Assembly (NCBI GenBank): GCA_022360315.1
Contig: JAKSDA010000231.1
Coordinates: forward strand, 1-50,765
Source: Pseudomonadota bacterium
GTDB lineage: Bacteria; Myxococcota_A; Polyangia; Haliangiales; Haliangiaceae
Direction of reading: 5' to 3'
DNA: 50,765 nucleotides
This document shows, piece by piece, positions 37,087 to 48,990 of this stretch. The position numbers were made by a program, and so were the translations under genes. The notes under the pieces are model-generated. The model had not been told where the DNA came from, did no database searches, and saw nothing but the letters and a program-made list of their open reading frames with translations. Every line of letters starts with the position of its first letter. Position 1 is the stretch's first letter.

Positions 37087-38223
37087 CTAATCGAATACAG
37101 CGCGTCCCCCGAGTAGCTCGGTAAGTCTCGCGGTCGACCGGATGAAGGTTTTGATCACCACAACGCGCGTGTATTCGCCCTCCTGGCGTCGTTCTACCTC
37201 GCGAACCCGGACTGTGCGCGCATTGCGATTGATGTTTTTGAGCAGGCGATCTGCGCTATCGGGCGAGTGGACTTTGAAGGTAAATCGCTTGGCGATCTCG
37301 CCCGTGGCTTCGAGTTCGTCGAGAGCTTGCTCGAATCCTTCCAGGAGTGCCTGGCCCAGCGCAGCGGATCTGGAATGATCGTGCTGGCGCAGGCCCAGTT
37401 CGCGCATGCTCAATCCCATCCGGACGATGCTGCGGATGTAATACTCGCCGGGCAGCTCCATTTCGAGTGGGGCGTCTGAACGCGCTGCCTCGATGGTCGC
37501 ATGGGGAGTGACGTATTTGAGGCGCACTCCGGGCCCGGGTGGCTTCATCACGATGCCCTCGCCTCCCTCGGCATCGAGGTCCAGCATGATCGCTTTGAGC
37601 CGGGCTACATCGGACGCGCGAAAGCGGCCGTAAAGAGGCGCGCGGGGCAGGCCAAAGCGGGCAAAAAACTGCTCTCGCCGGTCCAGGTCAAGATAGTCTG
37701 GCCGCCCGACCTGCATGAAGTCAAAAGCGAAGAGGGCCACGTCCTGGCGCACCCGGGGCGATATCGCGTCGATATACGGGTTGTCCGGTCCCGCCACCTC
37801 GGCGCACAGGACCAGTTCGGGTCGCTCGGCCCACATGGTCAGGGCTGCCCGGATATCGAGCAGATCGGGCAGACGATCGCAGGTGAACGGACAGACAACT
37901 CCGCTGCGGGTGAACGCGACCAGGCGGTCTTCGATCGGGACAATGCGTACGTTGTAGCCGTCGATTTTCTCTTCGGCGTAGAATTCACCGTCAAAGTGGC
38001 GGTCGAGGCCCCGCTCCAGCGCGAAGATACGGCCGATATGGGGATATCCCGGGATGATCCGGTCGCCCAGGATGACGGTCCCGCGCGGCACGCCGTGGTA
38101 ATCGTCGGAGTAGCACAAATACCGCATACCGAGATCGTCGCGCTTCTTGACACAATGGGCTTTGCGAGCCGCTTCGATCTGCGCCGGGCTCGGAATCACA
38201 GGTCGTCCTCTGTCGCGCATCAT
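37087..38223 (-). CDS. ATP-dependent RNA ligase, Rnl3 (Pab1020/MTH1221) family
   Basis: 378 residues from ATG 38223 (ATGs at 38220 and 38232 are also possible), close to the 380 residues of archaeal Rnl3 enzymes. Nucleotidyltransferase motifs are complete: motif I EEKIDGYNVR with the adenylated Lys86, motif III LCAEVAGPDNPY, motif IV GGEGIVMKPPG and motif V RLKYVTP. The C-terminal part is helical, as in the homodimeric archaeal enzymes. These ligases join 5'-phosphate and 3'-OH RNA ends and can circularise RNA; the family is mainly archaeal, so its presence in a proteobacterial-type genome may reflect transfer. Divergent from the Memo-family gene across about 115 bases. Confidence 0.88.
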   Translation of the reverse strand: MMRDRGRPVIPSPAQIEAARKAHCVKKRDDLGMRYLCYSDDYHGVPRGTVILGDRIIPGYPHIGRIFALERGLDRHFDGEFYAEEKIDGYNVRIVPIEDRLVAFTRSGVVCPFTCDRLPDLLDIRAALTMWAERPELVLCAEVAGPDNPYIDAISPRVRQDVALFAFDFMQVGRPDYLDLDRREQFFARFGLPRAPLYGRFRASDVARLKAIMLDLDAEGGEGIVMKPPGPGVRLKYVTPHATIEAARSDAPLEMELPGEYYIRSIVRMGLSMRELGLRQHDHSRSAALGQALLEGFEQALDELEATGEIAKRFTFKVHSPDSADRLLKNINRNARTVRVREVERRQEGEYTRVVVIKTFIRSTARLTELLGGRAVFD

Positions 38224-38338
38224 TCCTAGCATGCCGCTGCCGGCGGGCGATGTTAACGCCGTACCGATAAAATCCGCATGGCCGGCCGGGATGAGCGAAA
38301 GTCCTGACACCGCCGCTGCTTTGTTGTTAACTCGAGCC

Positions 38339-39202
38339 ATGAGCACGATCGCGCGCGACTCAGAGCCCGTTCGAATGCCGGCCGTGGCAGGCCGGTTCTA
38401 TCCCGAATCCGCCGCAAAACTCGACCGTGAGGTGCGCGAGTTGTTGACCGCGGGCAAGGCCGATAAGCCTGTGGTCAAGGCGAGTGCTGCCATGGCACCT
38501 CATGCCGGGTACGTCTTTTCGGGTGGGGTTGCCGGCACGGTGTTTTCCCGCATCGAGATCCCGCAGCGCGTCGTGATCCTGTGTCCCAATCATACGGGCA
38601 GGGGCAAGCGGATCGCAGTGGTCGACCGCGGGGCGTTTCGCATCCCCGGCGCCGATGTTCCGATCGACCATGAGATGGCCGAGGCCATACTCGACGAGTT
38701 TCCAGGCGCCGAGCAAGACCGCGACGCCCACCGCTTCGAGCACGCCATCGAGGTCGAGATTCCGTTCCTCTTGGCCCGGCAACCCGCCTTGCGCATGGTG
38801 CCCATCGTGCTTTCCATGATGAGCGAGGTCGACGCCATCGAGCTGGGCAACGCCGTTTACCGCGCCTGCCAGCGTATCGGCGCCAGTCCGGGCGGCGAGG
38901 TTCTCTTTGTCGCGTCCAGCGACATGAGCCACTACCTGCCAGACCGCGAGGCGCGGCGGGTCGACAAGATGGCTCTCGGCCCGCTTCTCGACTTCGATCC
39001 GAGCGAGCTGTATCGCACAGTTGTCGGGCACGAAATCACCATGTGCGGCTTCATTCCGGCCACCGCAATGCTGTCGTTCGCCCGACAGGCAAACTCTCGC
39101 CAGCCCGAACTGGTCGACTACGCCACCAGCGCCGACGCTTTCGGCGATACCAGCCAGGTGGTCGGCTACGCCGGCGTGGTCATTCCGGATTCGGCCGGCT
39201 AG
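38339..39202 (+). CDS. amrB: Memo family protein (AmmeMemoRadiSam system B-like)
   Basis: 287 residues from ATG 38339; the long upstream open frame overlaps the RNA ligase gene. Memo-family blocks: PAVAGRFYPESAAKL, MAPHAGYVFSGGVAGTVF (metal-ligand His), LCPNHTGRG, DHEMAEAILDEF, HRFEHAIEVEIPFL, FVASSDMSHYLPD and EITMCGFIPATAML (Cys ligand). Memo proteins have a fold related to extradiol dioxygenases; in many genomes they pair with AMMECR1 and a radical-SAM protein (AmmeMemoRadiSam). Neither partner is in this window. Function of the bacterial forms is unsettled. Confidence 0.88.
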   Translation: MSTIARDSEPVRMPAVAGRFYPESAAKLDREVRELLTAGKADKPVVKASAAMAPHAGYVFSGGVAGTVFSRIEIPQRVVILCPNHTGRGKRIAVVDRGAFRIPGADVPIDHEMAEAILDEFPGAEQDRDAHRFEHAIEVEIPFLLARQPALRMVPIVLSMMSEVDAIELGNAVYRACQRIGASPGGEVLFVASSDMSHYLPDREARRVDKMALGPLLDFDPSELYRTVVGHEITMCGFIPATAMLSFARQANSRQPELVDYATSADAFGDTSQVVGYAGVVIPDSAG

Positions 39203-39206
39203 CAGC

Positions 39207-39231
39207 ATTCGGGAAAATCGTTTTCCCGAAT
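39207..39231. terminator. Hairpin after the Memo gene
   Basis: Perfect 11-bp stem (ATTCGGGAAAA at 39207-39217, loop TCG, TTTTCCCGAAT at 39221-39231) starting 5 bases after the Memo stop. No U-tract follows, but the stem carries A/T ends and could act in both directions between convergent genes. Confidence 0.5.
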
Positions 39232-39355
39232 CTGCGTGTGTCCCGGCCGAGAGCGGCGATCAGTCGATTTCGGGCACATGGGGCGCCCGGCGGGAGTCCG
39301 CCGGACGGCTTTGCCCAATAATGGCAGCGGCGTTCGGGATTTTTCCCCAACGCTG

Positions 39356-39841
39356 CTAGGCCGCTTCCGTGGCCTTTTGGCGATCATTCTCTCCCCCGGC
39401 CAGAGGGAGCGTTGGATTGGCGTTTTGGGCCGGGTTTGCATCGGCCCTGGCCCGGCCGGACACGCCGTTTTTGCTGCCCCTGGGCCTGCCCCGCGAGCGC
39501 TTTTTGGGAGCCTCGTCCGAGCGATCTCGGCCCAGTGCCAGTTTGGCGAGCACAGCGCTGAGCTCGGCATTTCCTTCGGCGTACACGCGCGCATATGCCA
39601 ATCCACGCACAGCGGTTCGATGCAGATCGGTCTGGGCCTTTTCGAGAATCTCGCGTGCTGCGCGCGCCTGAGCATTCAAGCGCGATAAGTCCCCGGCACG
39701 ATCGCTCACTGCAGTGACCAGCTCCGTCAGTTTGTCTCGGTCCACATCTGGAAAGCGAATGTCTCCCAAATGCTTCTCAAACACTTCAATAAATTCAGAT
39801 ATTTCTGTTGGAATAAATGTCTCTATTCCCTCGGATCGCAT
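39356..39841 (-). CDS. Hypothetical helical protein with AT-hook-like tail
   Basis: 161 residues. Residues 1-100 are predicted helical and charged (DKLTELVTAVSDRAGDLSRL, ARAAREILEKAQTDLHRTAV), suggesting a coiled coil. Residues about 112-125 read KKRSRGRPRGSKNG, an AT-hook core (RGRPRG) with flanking basic residues, so minor-groove DNA binding is plausible. The tail is Ala/Asn/Pro-rich and disordered. No family recognised. It is convergent with the Memo gene and divergent from dprA. A chromatin-like or nucleoid role is inference only. Confidence 0.65.
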   Translation of the reverse strand: MRSEGIETFIPTEISEFIEVFEKHLGDIRFPDVDRDKLTELVTAVSDRAGDLSRLNAQARAAREILEKAQTDLHRTAVRGLAYARVYAEGNAELSAVLAKLALGRDRSDEAPKKRSRGRPRGSKNGVSGRARADANPAQNANPTLPLAGGENDRQKATEAA

Positions 39842-39937
39842 GATACCTCTCCGGTTCGGAACATACGTTCAGTATCACGACCCCGCATACCTGGGCAAGT
39901 TTTCAGTATTGGTTTTTGGAGAAGTGTCGCAGGGGCA

Positions 39938-39952
39938 TGGCATTTTTTTTGC
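39938..39952 (+). promoter_or_regulatory. Candidate sigma54 promoter upstream of dprA-topA
   Basis: TGGCATTTTTTTTGC gives TGGCA and TTGC with GG and GC exactly 10 bases apart, the -24/-12 spacing. It reads toward dprA, about 160 bases before the chosen start. It is only a pattern match. Confidence 0.4.
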
Positions 39953-40110
39953 GTATACGGATGCGTATTGCGTTTGATTGCCAGGGAGGTCCGGGATTTC
40001 TTGCGAGTTCGCCAACTAACTGTGCGAAATATTGAGGTACTACGCCGGAAACCTTGACTGAGACCCGTTCGGTAGCTAAACGCAGTGGCCGAGTGAGCGT
40101 TTCCGAGTGC

Positions 40111-40971
40111 ATGATCGAACGAAGTCAAGCCGGCTATCCGAGTCGGCTGTCGGGCGTTTCTAATGCTCCGGATTGGCTCCATGTACGAGGCACCTTGCCC
40201 GAGCCCATTTGTGCGGTTGCCATTGTGGGCGCCCGGGCAGCGAGTTCGCGCGATGTCGAGACAGCGCAGGCGATCGCCGGTGAACTCGCCAGTGGAGGGG
40301 TCGTGATCGTGTCCGGAGGCGCGGTTGGCGTGGATGCTGCGGCCCATCGCGGAGCTTTGCAGCGGGGCCGGCCGGCGGCCACAGCAGCCGTACTCGGCTG
40401 TGGTTTGCACGTGGGTTATCCGGCGCGAAATCAGAGCTTGTTCGGCGCGATCTGTGCGGCCGGAGGCGCCCTGGTGAGCCAGTTCAAACCCGATGCCCCG
40501 CCCCGTCGGTGGCATTTTGTGCTCCGCAACAGGACCATGGCCGGTATGGCGGATGCGGTACTGGTCGTCGCTGCCAGCAGGCAGTCCGGTGCTCTGCATA
40601 CCGCTCGCGCTGCGCGCGAGTTGGGTCGGGTCGTGGCTGCGGTGCCCGGAACCCCGGGATGCGAGACCTTGATCGCCTCGGGAGCATTGGCGGTGCGCAA
40701 TGCCGACGATTTGGTGCGAGCCCTCGACGGCGGGGACCCGGCTGGTCCGGACATCGCGCTGCCGGGGCGGCAAAGCGACGCCGGACAGGTTCTCTCCTGC
40801 CTCGACGACGCGAGCGGGTATGACGCCGACCACATTGCACTGGCCACGGGCCTGGGTATCCGCCAGGTGACCCGGGCCCTGACCAACCTGGAACTCGACG
40901 GCCTGGCCATTCTGCTCCCCGGGCGCAACTACATACGTTCGACGCTGGCGCGTTCGCTGCTGGCGAGATGA
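40111..40971 (+). CDS. dprA: DNA-processing protein DprA
   Basis: 286 residues from ATG 40111; GTG 40093 or TTG 40054 would add up to 19 residues, and no start has a strong ribosome site. DprA loads RecA on single-stranded DNA during natural transformation or recombination. The Rossmann-like core shows YPSRLSGVSNAPDWLHVRG, VAIVGARAAS, VSGGAVGVDAAAHRGAL, GCGLHVGYPARNQSLF, FVLRNRTMAGMADAVLVVAA and SGALHTARAARELGRVVAAV. The C-terminal 60 residues form a winged-helix DML1-like domain (ALATGLGIRQVTRALTNLEL). The N-terminal SAM/HhH domain is absent. Ends 7 bases before topA; dprA-topA-trmFO is a widely conserved gene order. Confidence 0.92.
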   Translation: MIERSQAGYPSRLSGVSNAPDWLHVRGTLPEPICAVAIVGARAASSRDVETAQAIAGELASGGVVIVSGGAVGVDAAAHRGALQRGRPAATAAVLGCGLHVGYPARNQSLFGAICAAGGALVSQFKPDAPPRRWHFVLRNRTMAGMADAVLVVAASRQSGALHTARAARELGRVVAAVPGTPGCETLIASGALAVRNADDLVRALDGGDPAGPDIALPGRQSDAGQVLSCLDDASGYDADHIALATGLGIRQVTRALTNLELDGLAILLPGRNYIRSTLARSLLAR

Positions 40972-40978
40972 GGTCCCT

Positions 40979-43660
<2,682 letters not shown>

Positions 43661-43688
43661 TGATGCCGCTTTGCCGGCCAGGTGAGCG

Positions 43689-45080
43689 ATGATCGGGCGA
43701 CCTGATGTGACTGTGATCGGCGGCGGTCTGGCCGGCTGTGAAGCCGCGTGGCAGCTGGCCGAGCGGGGTCTGGCGGTGGCGCTGGTCGACATGAAGCCCG
43801 CGCGAATGTCGCCCGCTCACCAGACACCGCTATTGTGCGAGCTGGTCTGCTCCAACTCGTTGCGTTCGGACGACCCCGAGGTCGGAGCTGGGCTGCTCAA
43901 GCGAGAGCTGCGCGAGGTCGGGTCACTGGTCATGGCCTGCGCCGACCAGCATCGCGTCCCCGCCGGATCGGCGCTGGCCGTCGAACGCTTCGGATTCGGC
44001 CGGGCGGTGACCACGCGTCTGGCCCTGCATCGCAACATACGCCTCGAGCGCCGGGTCATCGACCGACTGCCCGATGGGCCGACCATCGTCGCCAGTGGAC
44101 CGCTGACCGGCGGCCAGCTGGCCGACACCATTCGGGGCATGTTGGGCGGCGAGCGGCTCTACTTCTACGATGCCATCGCGCCCATCGTGGCCGCCGAGAG
44201 CATCGACATGGAGCACGCCTTTCGCGCCTCGCGCTGGGCAAGAGATACCGCCACCGATCATTCAGGCCCGCCGGCGGAAACTGCCAGCTATTCGAGCGAT
44301 GGCGAGCCAGCCGGCGACTACATCAATTGCCCGCTTGCCAAAGAGCAATATTATCGCTTTGTGGCCGAGATTCGTTCAGCTCGCAAAATGGCTGCCCACC
44401 CGTTCGAGGAGCTGCGTTTTTTCGAGGGATGCCTGCCCATCGAGGTCATGGTGGAGCGCGGCGACGACGTCTTGCGCCACGGACCCATGCGCCCGATCGG
44501 CCTGACCGATCCCCGTACCGGTACGCGGCCATTTGCCGTGGTTCAGCTCCGGCCCGAGAATCGCTATCGCTCGGCGTACAACCTGGTCGGCTTTCAGACC
44601 CGCCTGGCCTACCCCGAGCAGCGGCGAATTTTCGCCATGATTCCGGCATTGAGTGGAGGCGAGTTTTTGCGCTACGGATCGGTGCATCGCAACACCTATA
44701 TCGATTCGCCCGCTTTACTTGGGCCAGAATTCGAGCTCAAACAGCGATCTGATATACGGTTTGCCGGTCTGGTCACCGGAGTCGAGGGATACATCGAATC
44801 GTGTGCGATCGGCCTTTTGGCCGGGCTTTTTCTGGCTGCTCGCCTGCGCGGCACGGCGTGCCCACCCCCGCCGCCGACCACGGCGATGGGTGGCCTGTAC
44901 AACCACATTACTGCGCCCCGCCCGCCATCGCAGTCCTTTTCGCCGACCAACATCAACTGGGGACTCTTGCCCGGCCTGGGCCGAAAGGTCCGCAAGCGCG
45001 AACGCAAGCGGCTATTATCTCGGCGCGCGGCGGGCGATTTTGCCGCGTGGCTGGCCTCGGTGGCGCGAGAGGCGGCGTGA
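43689..45080 (+). CDS. trmFO: TrmFO, folate/FAD-dependent tRNA U54 methyltransferase
   Basis: 463 residues. Makes ribothymidine-54 in tRNA using methylene-tetrahydrofolate and FADH2. Visible signatures: VIGGGLAGCEAAWQLAERG (FAD), LVCSNSLRSDD (active-site Cys), VERFGFGRAVTTRL, YFYDAIAPIV, EQYYRFVAEI, RPENRYRSAYNLVGFQT, GYIESCAIGLLAG and the C-terminal NINWGLLPGL. Follows topA by 28 bases and overlaps the SDR start (GTGA at 45077-45080), so it belongs to the dprA-topA-trmFO operon. Confidence 0.95.
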   Translation: MIGRPDVTVIGGGLAGCEAAWQLAERGLAVALVDMKPARMSPAHQTPLLCELVCSNSLRSDDPEVGAGLLKRELREVGSLVMACADQHRVPAGSALAVERFGFGRAVTTRLALHRNIRLERRVIDRLPDGPTIVASGPLTGGQLADTIRGMLGGERLYFYDAIAPIVAAESIDMEHAFRASRWARDTATDHSGPPAETASYSSDGEPAGDYINCPLAKEQYYRFVAEIRSARKMAAHPFEELRFFEGCLPIEVMVERGDDVLRHGPMRPIGLTDPRTGTRPFAVVQLRPENRYRSAYNLVGFQTRLAYPEQRRIFAMIPALSGGEFLRYGSVHRNTYIDSPALLGPEFELKQRSDIRFAGLVTGVEGYIESCAIGLLAGLFLAARLRGTACPPPPPTTAMGGLYNHITAPRPPSQSFSPTNINWGLLPGLGRKVRKRERKRLLSRRAAGDFAAWLASVAREAA

Positions 45081-45796
45081 GCGCCCGTCGTCTCGAAGGG
45101 CGCGTTTGCGTCGTGACCGGTGCGTCGTCGGGGATTGGCCGGGCGGTTGCCGGGACCCTGGCCGAAAAGGGGGCCCGGGTCGTCGGCCTGGCCCGCCGTT
45201 TTGATGCTCGGGCATTTTTGCGCCTGCCCGAGCCCGGTGCGATTGCTCCCATTCGAATCGACGTCACCGATGCTGCCGGTGTGGAGACCTGTTTCGCCGA
45301 GATTGCGCGGCTATTGGGCTCCAACCGCGGTGTCGACGTACTGGTCAATGCCGCCGGGTCGGGTCATTTTGCGCCGCTTTTGTCCACTGAGGTGGACGAA
45401 CTCCGCGCTTTGCTCGAGGTTCACGTCGTGGGGTCGTTTCTGTGTTCTCGGGAGGCACTGCGCATCATGGCACCGCAAGGGCGCGGCCACATCGTCAACA
45501 TCGGGTCTCTCGCCGCGGTTCGCACGTTTGCCGAGTGTGCGGCGTACACCGCGGCCAAGGCCGGACAGCTCGGTCTTGGCCGGGTTCTCGCCGAAGAGGC
45601 TCGGCCGGCTGGCGTCCGGGTAACCACGTTGATTGCAGGCGCGGTCGATACCCCGATCTGGGACCACAGACCCGGCTTCGACCGCAGCCAGATGATGCGC
45701 GCCGAATCCATTGCCGATGTGGTCGTCGAAGTCATCGACCGTCCTGAAATTGCCGTCGAAGAGATCCTGCTCACCCCGCCGGTCGGGGTACTGTAA
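45077..45796 (+). CDS. Short-chain dehydrogenase/reductase
   Basis: 239 residues from GTG 45077, overlapping the trmFO stop by 4 bases; GAGAGG upstream lies inside trmFO. NAD(P)-dependent oxidoreductase: TGASSGIGRAVA (cofactor), NAAGSGHFAPLL, NIGSLAA (catalytic Ser) and YTAAKAG (Tyr-x3-Lys). The stretch ITL-type loop reads TTLIAGAVDTPIWDHRPG, as in classical SDRs. Substrate unknown. It is the last gene of the genome-maintenance operon and probably an accessory passenger there. Confidence 0.92.
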   Translation: MSARRLEGRVCVVTGASSGIGRAVAGTLAEKGARVVGLARRFDARAFLRLPEPGAIAPIRIDVTDAAGVETCFAEIARLLGSNRGVDVLVNAAGSGHFAPLLSTEVDELRALLEVHVVGSFLCSREALRIMAPQGRGHIVNIGSLAAVRTFAECAAYTAAKAGQLGLGRVLAEEARPAGVRVTTLIAGAVDTPIWDHRPGFDRSQMMRAESIADVVVEVIDRPEIAVEEILLTPPVGVL

Positions 45797-46032
45797 CCAG
45801 TGCCCGGGGCTGGAATATCGGATCCGATAAATCTGATTGCCGTGGACAGTCAGTTTGGTACCGATAATCAGTATTCGTCGGTCAGCTGACTCGGCGATTG
45901 GTATTGGCTTCAGTCATCGGCATCAGCTTGTGGTTTGGCAAAGAAGCATCGCGATCCCTTGCTTCCCTTGTTGTGGAGCGGGTAGGGTAAGCTGGTTGGT
46001 GTAATTTCGAGCGTAGAGCGAGGGTGAAAGCC

Positions 46033-48990
46033 ATGGCCGGATCGCGGCGGATCGAGGACGTCGATGTCACAAGTACGGATGTGGGTATCGGGCGACATAC
46101 CGATACGATCGCCGATGTCGGGTCGCCGTCGGTCAGGACTGCGCGTGCATTGCCCGAATCGGGGACATGCATCGGCCAATACGAGCTGATCCGGCAATTT
46201 GGCCGCGGTGGCATGGGCGCGGTCTATCTGGCGCGCGATACCAGGCTGGGCCGCCGGGTGGCCATCAAATTTTTGCACAGTGCCAGTGCCGAATTGAACG
46301 CGCGATTCATCCTAGAAGCGCGCGCCACGGCGCGTTGCAACCACGAGAATATCGTGGTCATCCACGAGGTCGGCGAGCACCAGGGCAATCCCTTCATGGT
46401 GCTGGAATACTTGCAGGGGTCGCCTCTGAGTGCCCTGGTCGGCCGGGGCCGCCGGCTGCCGCCGGGTCGCGCGGTCGCATTGATGGTCCCGGTGGTGCGC
46501 GCGCTCGACACCGCTCACAAGCACGATATCGTCCATCGCGATCTCAAGCCGGACAATATCTTCGTGACCGATTCGGGCACAGTAAAAGTGCTCGATTTCG
46601 GTATTGCCAAACTCGTGCGGGCCGTGCCGAGCGATGCGCTGGGCCAGCTGCGAGGACGGCGCGAGAACCACCAGAACAGCGAGATTGTCGGTCGGGCTGG
46701 CGGCATGCCGGCCATGCAGCCGGACCGTGCCCAGCTGCCCGGCGAACTCGGCATATCTACCCGGCAGGGTGCCATCATGGGGACGCTGCCCTATATGTCT
46801 CCCGAGCAGTGGGGTGCGGGTGCGGTGGACCACCGTACTGATCTATGGGCAGTGGGGATCATATTGTTCCAGATGGTTGCGGGTCGGCATCCGCTGGCTC
46901 CGCGCGCCGGCTGGGAACTCATGGTGACCGGGTTTCTCGACCAGCCCATGCCCGGAGTGCGCGAGGTCTGGCCCGATGTTCCCGACGATCTGGCCCAGGT
47001 CATCGACAGCTGCCTGTGCAAGGACAAAGAGCGGCGAATGAGTTCGGCGCGCGCCCTGCTGGATGCTCTCGAGCCCATGCTGCCCGGACGGCACACCGGC
47101 CAGTTGCGCGCCGACCAGAGCCCATATCCCGGCCTGAGCGCGTTTCAAGAGTCCGATGCGAGCCGGTTTTTTGGCCGCAGTCGAGAGATCGGAGCGGCGG
47201 TGACGCGGCTGCACAGCCAGCCTCTCATGGGCGTAGTTGGCCCGTCGGGGGCGGGCAAGTCGTCGTTTGTGCGGGCCGGGGTGATCCCGGCGCTGAAGCG
47301 ATCGGGCGAATTGTGGGCCAGCATGGTAGTGCGGCCTGGCCAGACGCCGGTCATGGCACTGGCCCGGCTGGTCGCGCCGCTTTTTGGCCGATCGTCGGCC
47401 ACTGTGGCCGGCGATTTCGAGGCGCTGCAAGCGATGCGGCAGCGCCTTTGTACCGAGCCGGGTTATCTCGGCTCGGTGTTGCGCAGCCGGGCCCGGCAGA
47501 GTGGGCGCCACATAGTCCTCTTTGTCGATCAGTTCGAGGAGTTGTACACATTGGTTGAAGACGCGGGTGAGCGGCAGGCGTTTACCGCCTGTTTGGCCGG
47601 GGTAGCCGACGATGCCACGGCGCCATTGCGGGTGATCGTGTCGATTCGCTCGGACTTTCTCGATCGCGTGGCCGACGACGAGCGCTTCATGACCGAACTC
47701 GGCCAGAGCTTGTTTTTTCTCAGTCCGCCGGGCCGGGACGGGTTGCGCGAGGCGCTGAGCCAGCCCGCGCAGATGGCCGGCTACGGTTTTGACAGCGAGG
47801 CGGTGGTCGACGACATGCTCGATCATCTCGAGCACGCCTCGGGCGGCTTGCCGCTCTTGCAGTTTGCTGCGAGCAAGCTGTGGGAGCTGCGCGATGGCGA
47901 GCGGCGTCTGCTCACCGAGGACAGTTATCGGGACATTGGCGGAGTGGCAGGAGCGCTGGCTAGTCATGCCGATGCGGTGTTGAACGAGCTCTCGCCGGGC
48001 CAGCAGCCGCAGGTGCGGGTATTGCTGTTGCGGCTGGTCACTCCCGAGCGCACTCGGGCGCTGGTTCCGCTCGGCGAGCTAGAAGAGCTATCGCGCCAGC
48101 CGGGCGAGCTGCGGCGTTTGGCCGACCACCTGGTGCACGCGCGTCTTCTGGTGGTGCAGACCAGCGGTGACATCGGCGCGCAACGGGGTTCGCAACAGAC
48201 CTCGCAACAGACCTCGATAGAACTCGTGCACGAGTCACTGATCCACAGCTGGCCGCGGTTGCGGCGCTGGCTTGACGAGAGCCAGGAAGACGCGCTGTAC
48301 TTGCACGAGCTGCGCAGTGCGGCCCGGCAGTGGCAGATGCGCGGGTATCCCGGTGGCCTTTTGTGGCGCGGCGAGGCGGCTGATGAGGCCCGGCGTTTTG
48401 TCCGCCGGTATCGCGGCGAGTTGTCTGAGGTTCAGCGGGCGTATTTGCGGGCAGTGTTGGAACTGGCGGCGCGATCGGTGCGGCGGCGGCGTTACGCGAT
48501 GGTAGGCCTTATCGCCTTGCTATCGGTGCTGGTGGTGGCAGCGGCGGTGGTATTGGTGGTGATTCGCGAGGCGCAGCAGACTGCGACCGTACAGGCCGAG
48601 GAAGCCGAGCGGCAGCTAGTTCGGGCGCGGCTGGCCGAGAGCCGGGCTCGGGTCGAACGCGAGAATGCAGTGCAGGCGCGCGAGCGAGTGGTCGAGGTCA
48701 ACGGGCAACTATCGGGCAAGAACGCCGAACTGATCGCCGCGGTGGCAGCGGCCGAGAAGGCCAGGCGCGACGCCGAAGAAGCGCGCGCGCGGGCCGAGAG
48801 CGATCGGCGCACGGCCCGGCGAGACCGGGCGCGAGCGCTGCAGAACGAGCGGGCTGCAGAGCTGGCCGAGGCCAGAGAACGGGCTCTGAACGAGCGGTTG
48901 CAGCACTTGCTGGCAGAAGAGCGAGCGCGGGTCCGCGAGCTGGAAAGGCAGGGTACGAGTCATGCGATCAAAGATGTCGAAATCGACTGA
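46033..48990 (+). CDS. Ser/Thr kinase-nSTAND1-TM-coiled-coil protein
   Basis: 985 residues from ATG 46033 (AGGG 8 bases upstream; the GTG at 46024 is too close to it). PknB-type kinase at about 50-320: FGRGGMGAVYLARD, Lys79, HRDLKPDN (168 on), DFG (188-190), with an insertion of about 50 residues in the activation segment before TLPYMSPEQW. An nSTAND1 NTPase follows (Walker A GPSGAGKSS about 403-411; FVDQFEELYTL Walker B). A single membrane helix lies near 823-846, then a long charged coiled coil (ERQLVRARLAESRARVEREN and onward) to the end. It closely parallels the WD40 kinase at 28285 through kinase and nSTAND, but the WD40 array is replaced by a coiled coil. The 3' end overlaps the next gene by 29 bases. 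Confidence 0.92.
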   Translation: MAGSRRIEDVDVTSTDVGIGRHTDTIADVGSPSVRTARALPESGTCIGQYELIRQFGRGGMGAVYLARDTRLGRRVAIKFLHSASAELNARFILEARATARCNHENIVVIHEVGEHQGNPFMVLEYLQGSPLSALVGRGRRLPPGRAVALMVPVVRALDTAHKHDIVHRDLKPDNIFVTDSGTVKVLDFGIAKLVRAVPSDALGQLRGRRENHQNSEIVGRAGGMPAMQPDRAQLPGELGISTRQGAIMGTLPYMSPEQWGAGAVDHRTDLWAVGIILFQMVAGRHPLAPRAGWELMVTGFLDQPMPGVREVWPDVPDDLAQVIDSCLCKDKERRMSSARALLDALEPMLPGRHTGQLRADQSPYPGLSAFQESDASRFFGRSREIGAAVTRLHSQPLMGVVGPSGAGKSSFVRAGVIPALKRSGELWASMVVRPGQTPVMALARLVAPLFGRSSATVAGDFEALQAMRQRLCTEPGYLGSVLRSRARQSGRHIVLFVDQFEELYTLVEDAGERQAFTACLAGVADDATAPLRVIVSIRSDFLDRVADDERFMTELGQSLFFLSPPGRDGLREALSQPAQMAGYGFDSEAVVDDMLDHLEHASGGLPLLQFAASKLWELRDGERRLLTEDSYRDIGGVAGALASHADAVLNELSPGQQPQVRVLLLRLVTPERTRALVPLGELEELSRQPGELRRLADHLVHARLLVVQTSGDIGAQRGSQQTSQQTSIELVHESLIHSWPRLRRWLDESQEDALYLHELRSAARQWQMRGYPGGLLWRGEAADEARRFVRRYRGELSEVQRAYLRAVLELAARSVRRRRYAMVGLIALLSVLVVAAAVVLVVIREAQQTATVQAEEAERQLVRARLAESRARVERENAVQARERVVEVNGQLSGKNAELIAAVAAAEKARRDAEEARARAESDRRTARRDRARALQNERAAELAEARERALNERLQHLLAEERARVRELERQGTSHAIKDVEID

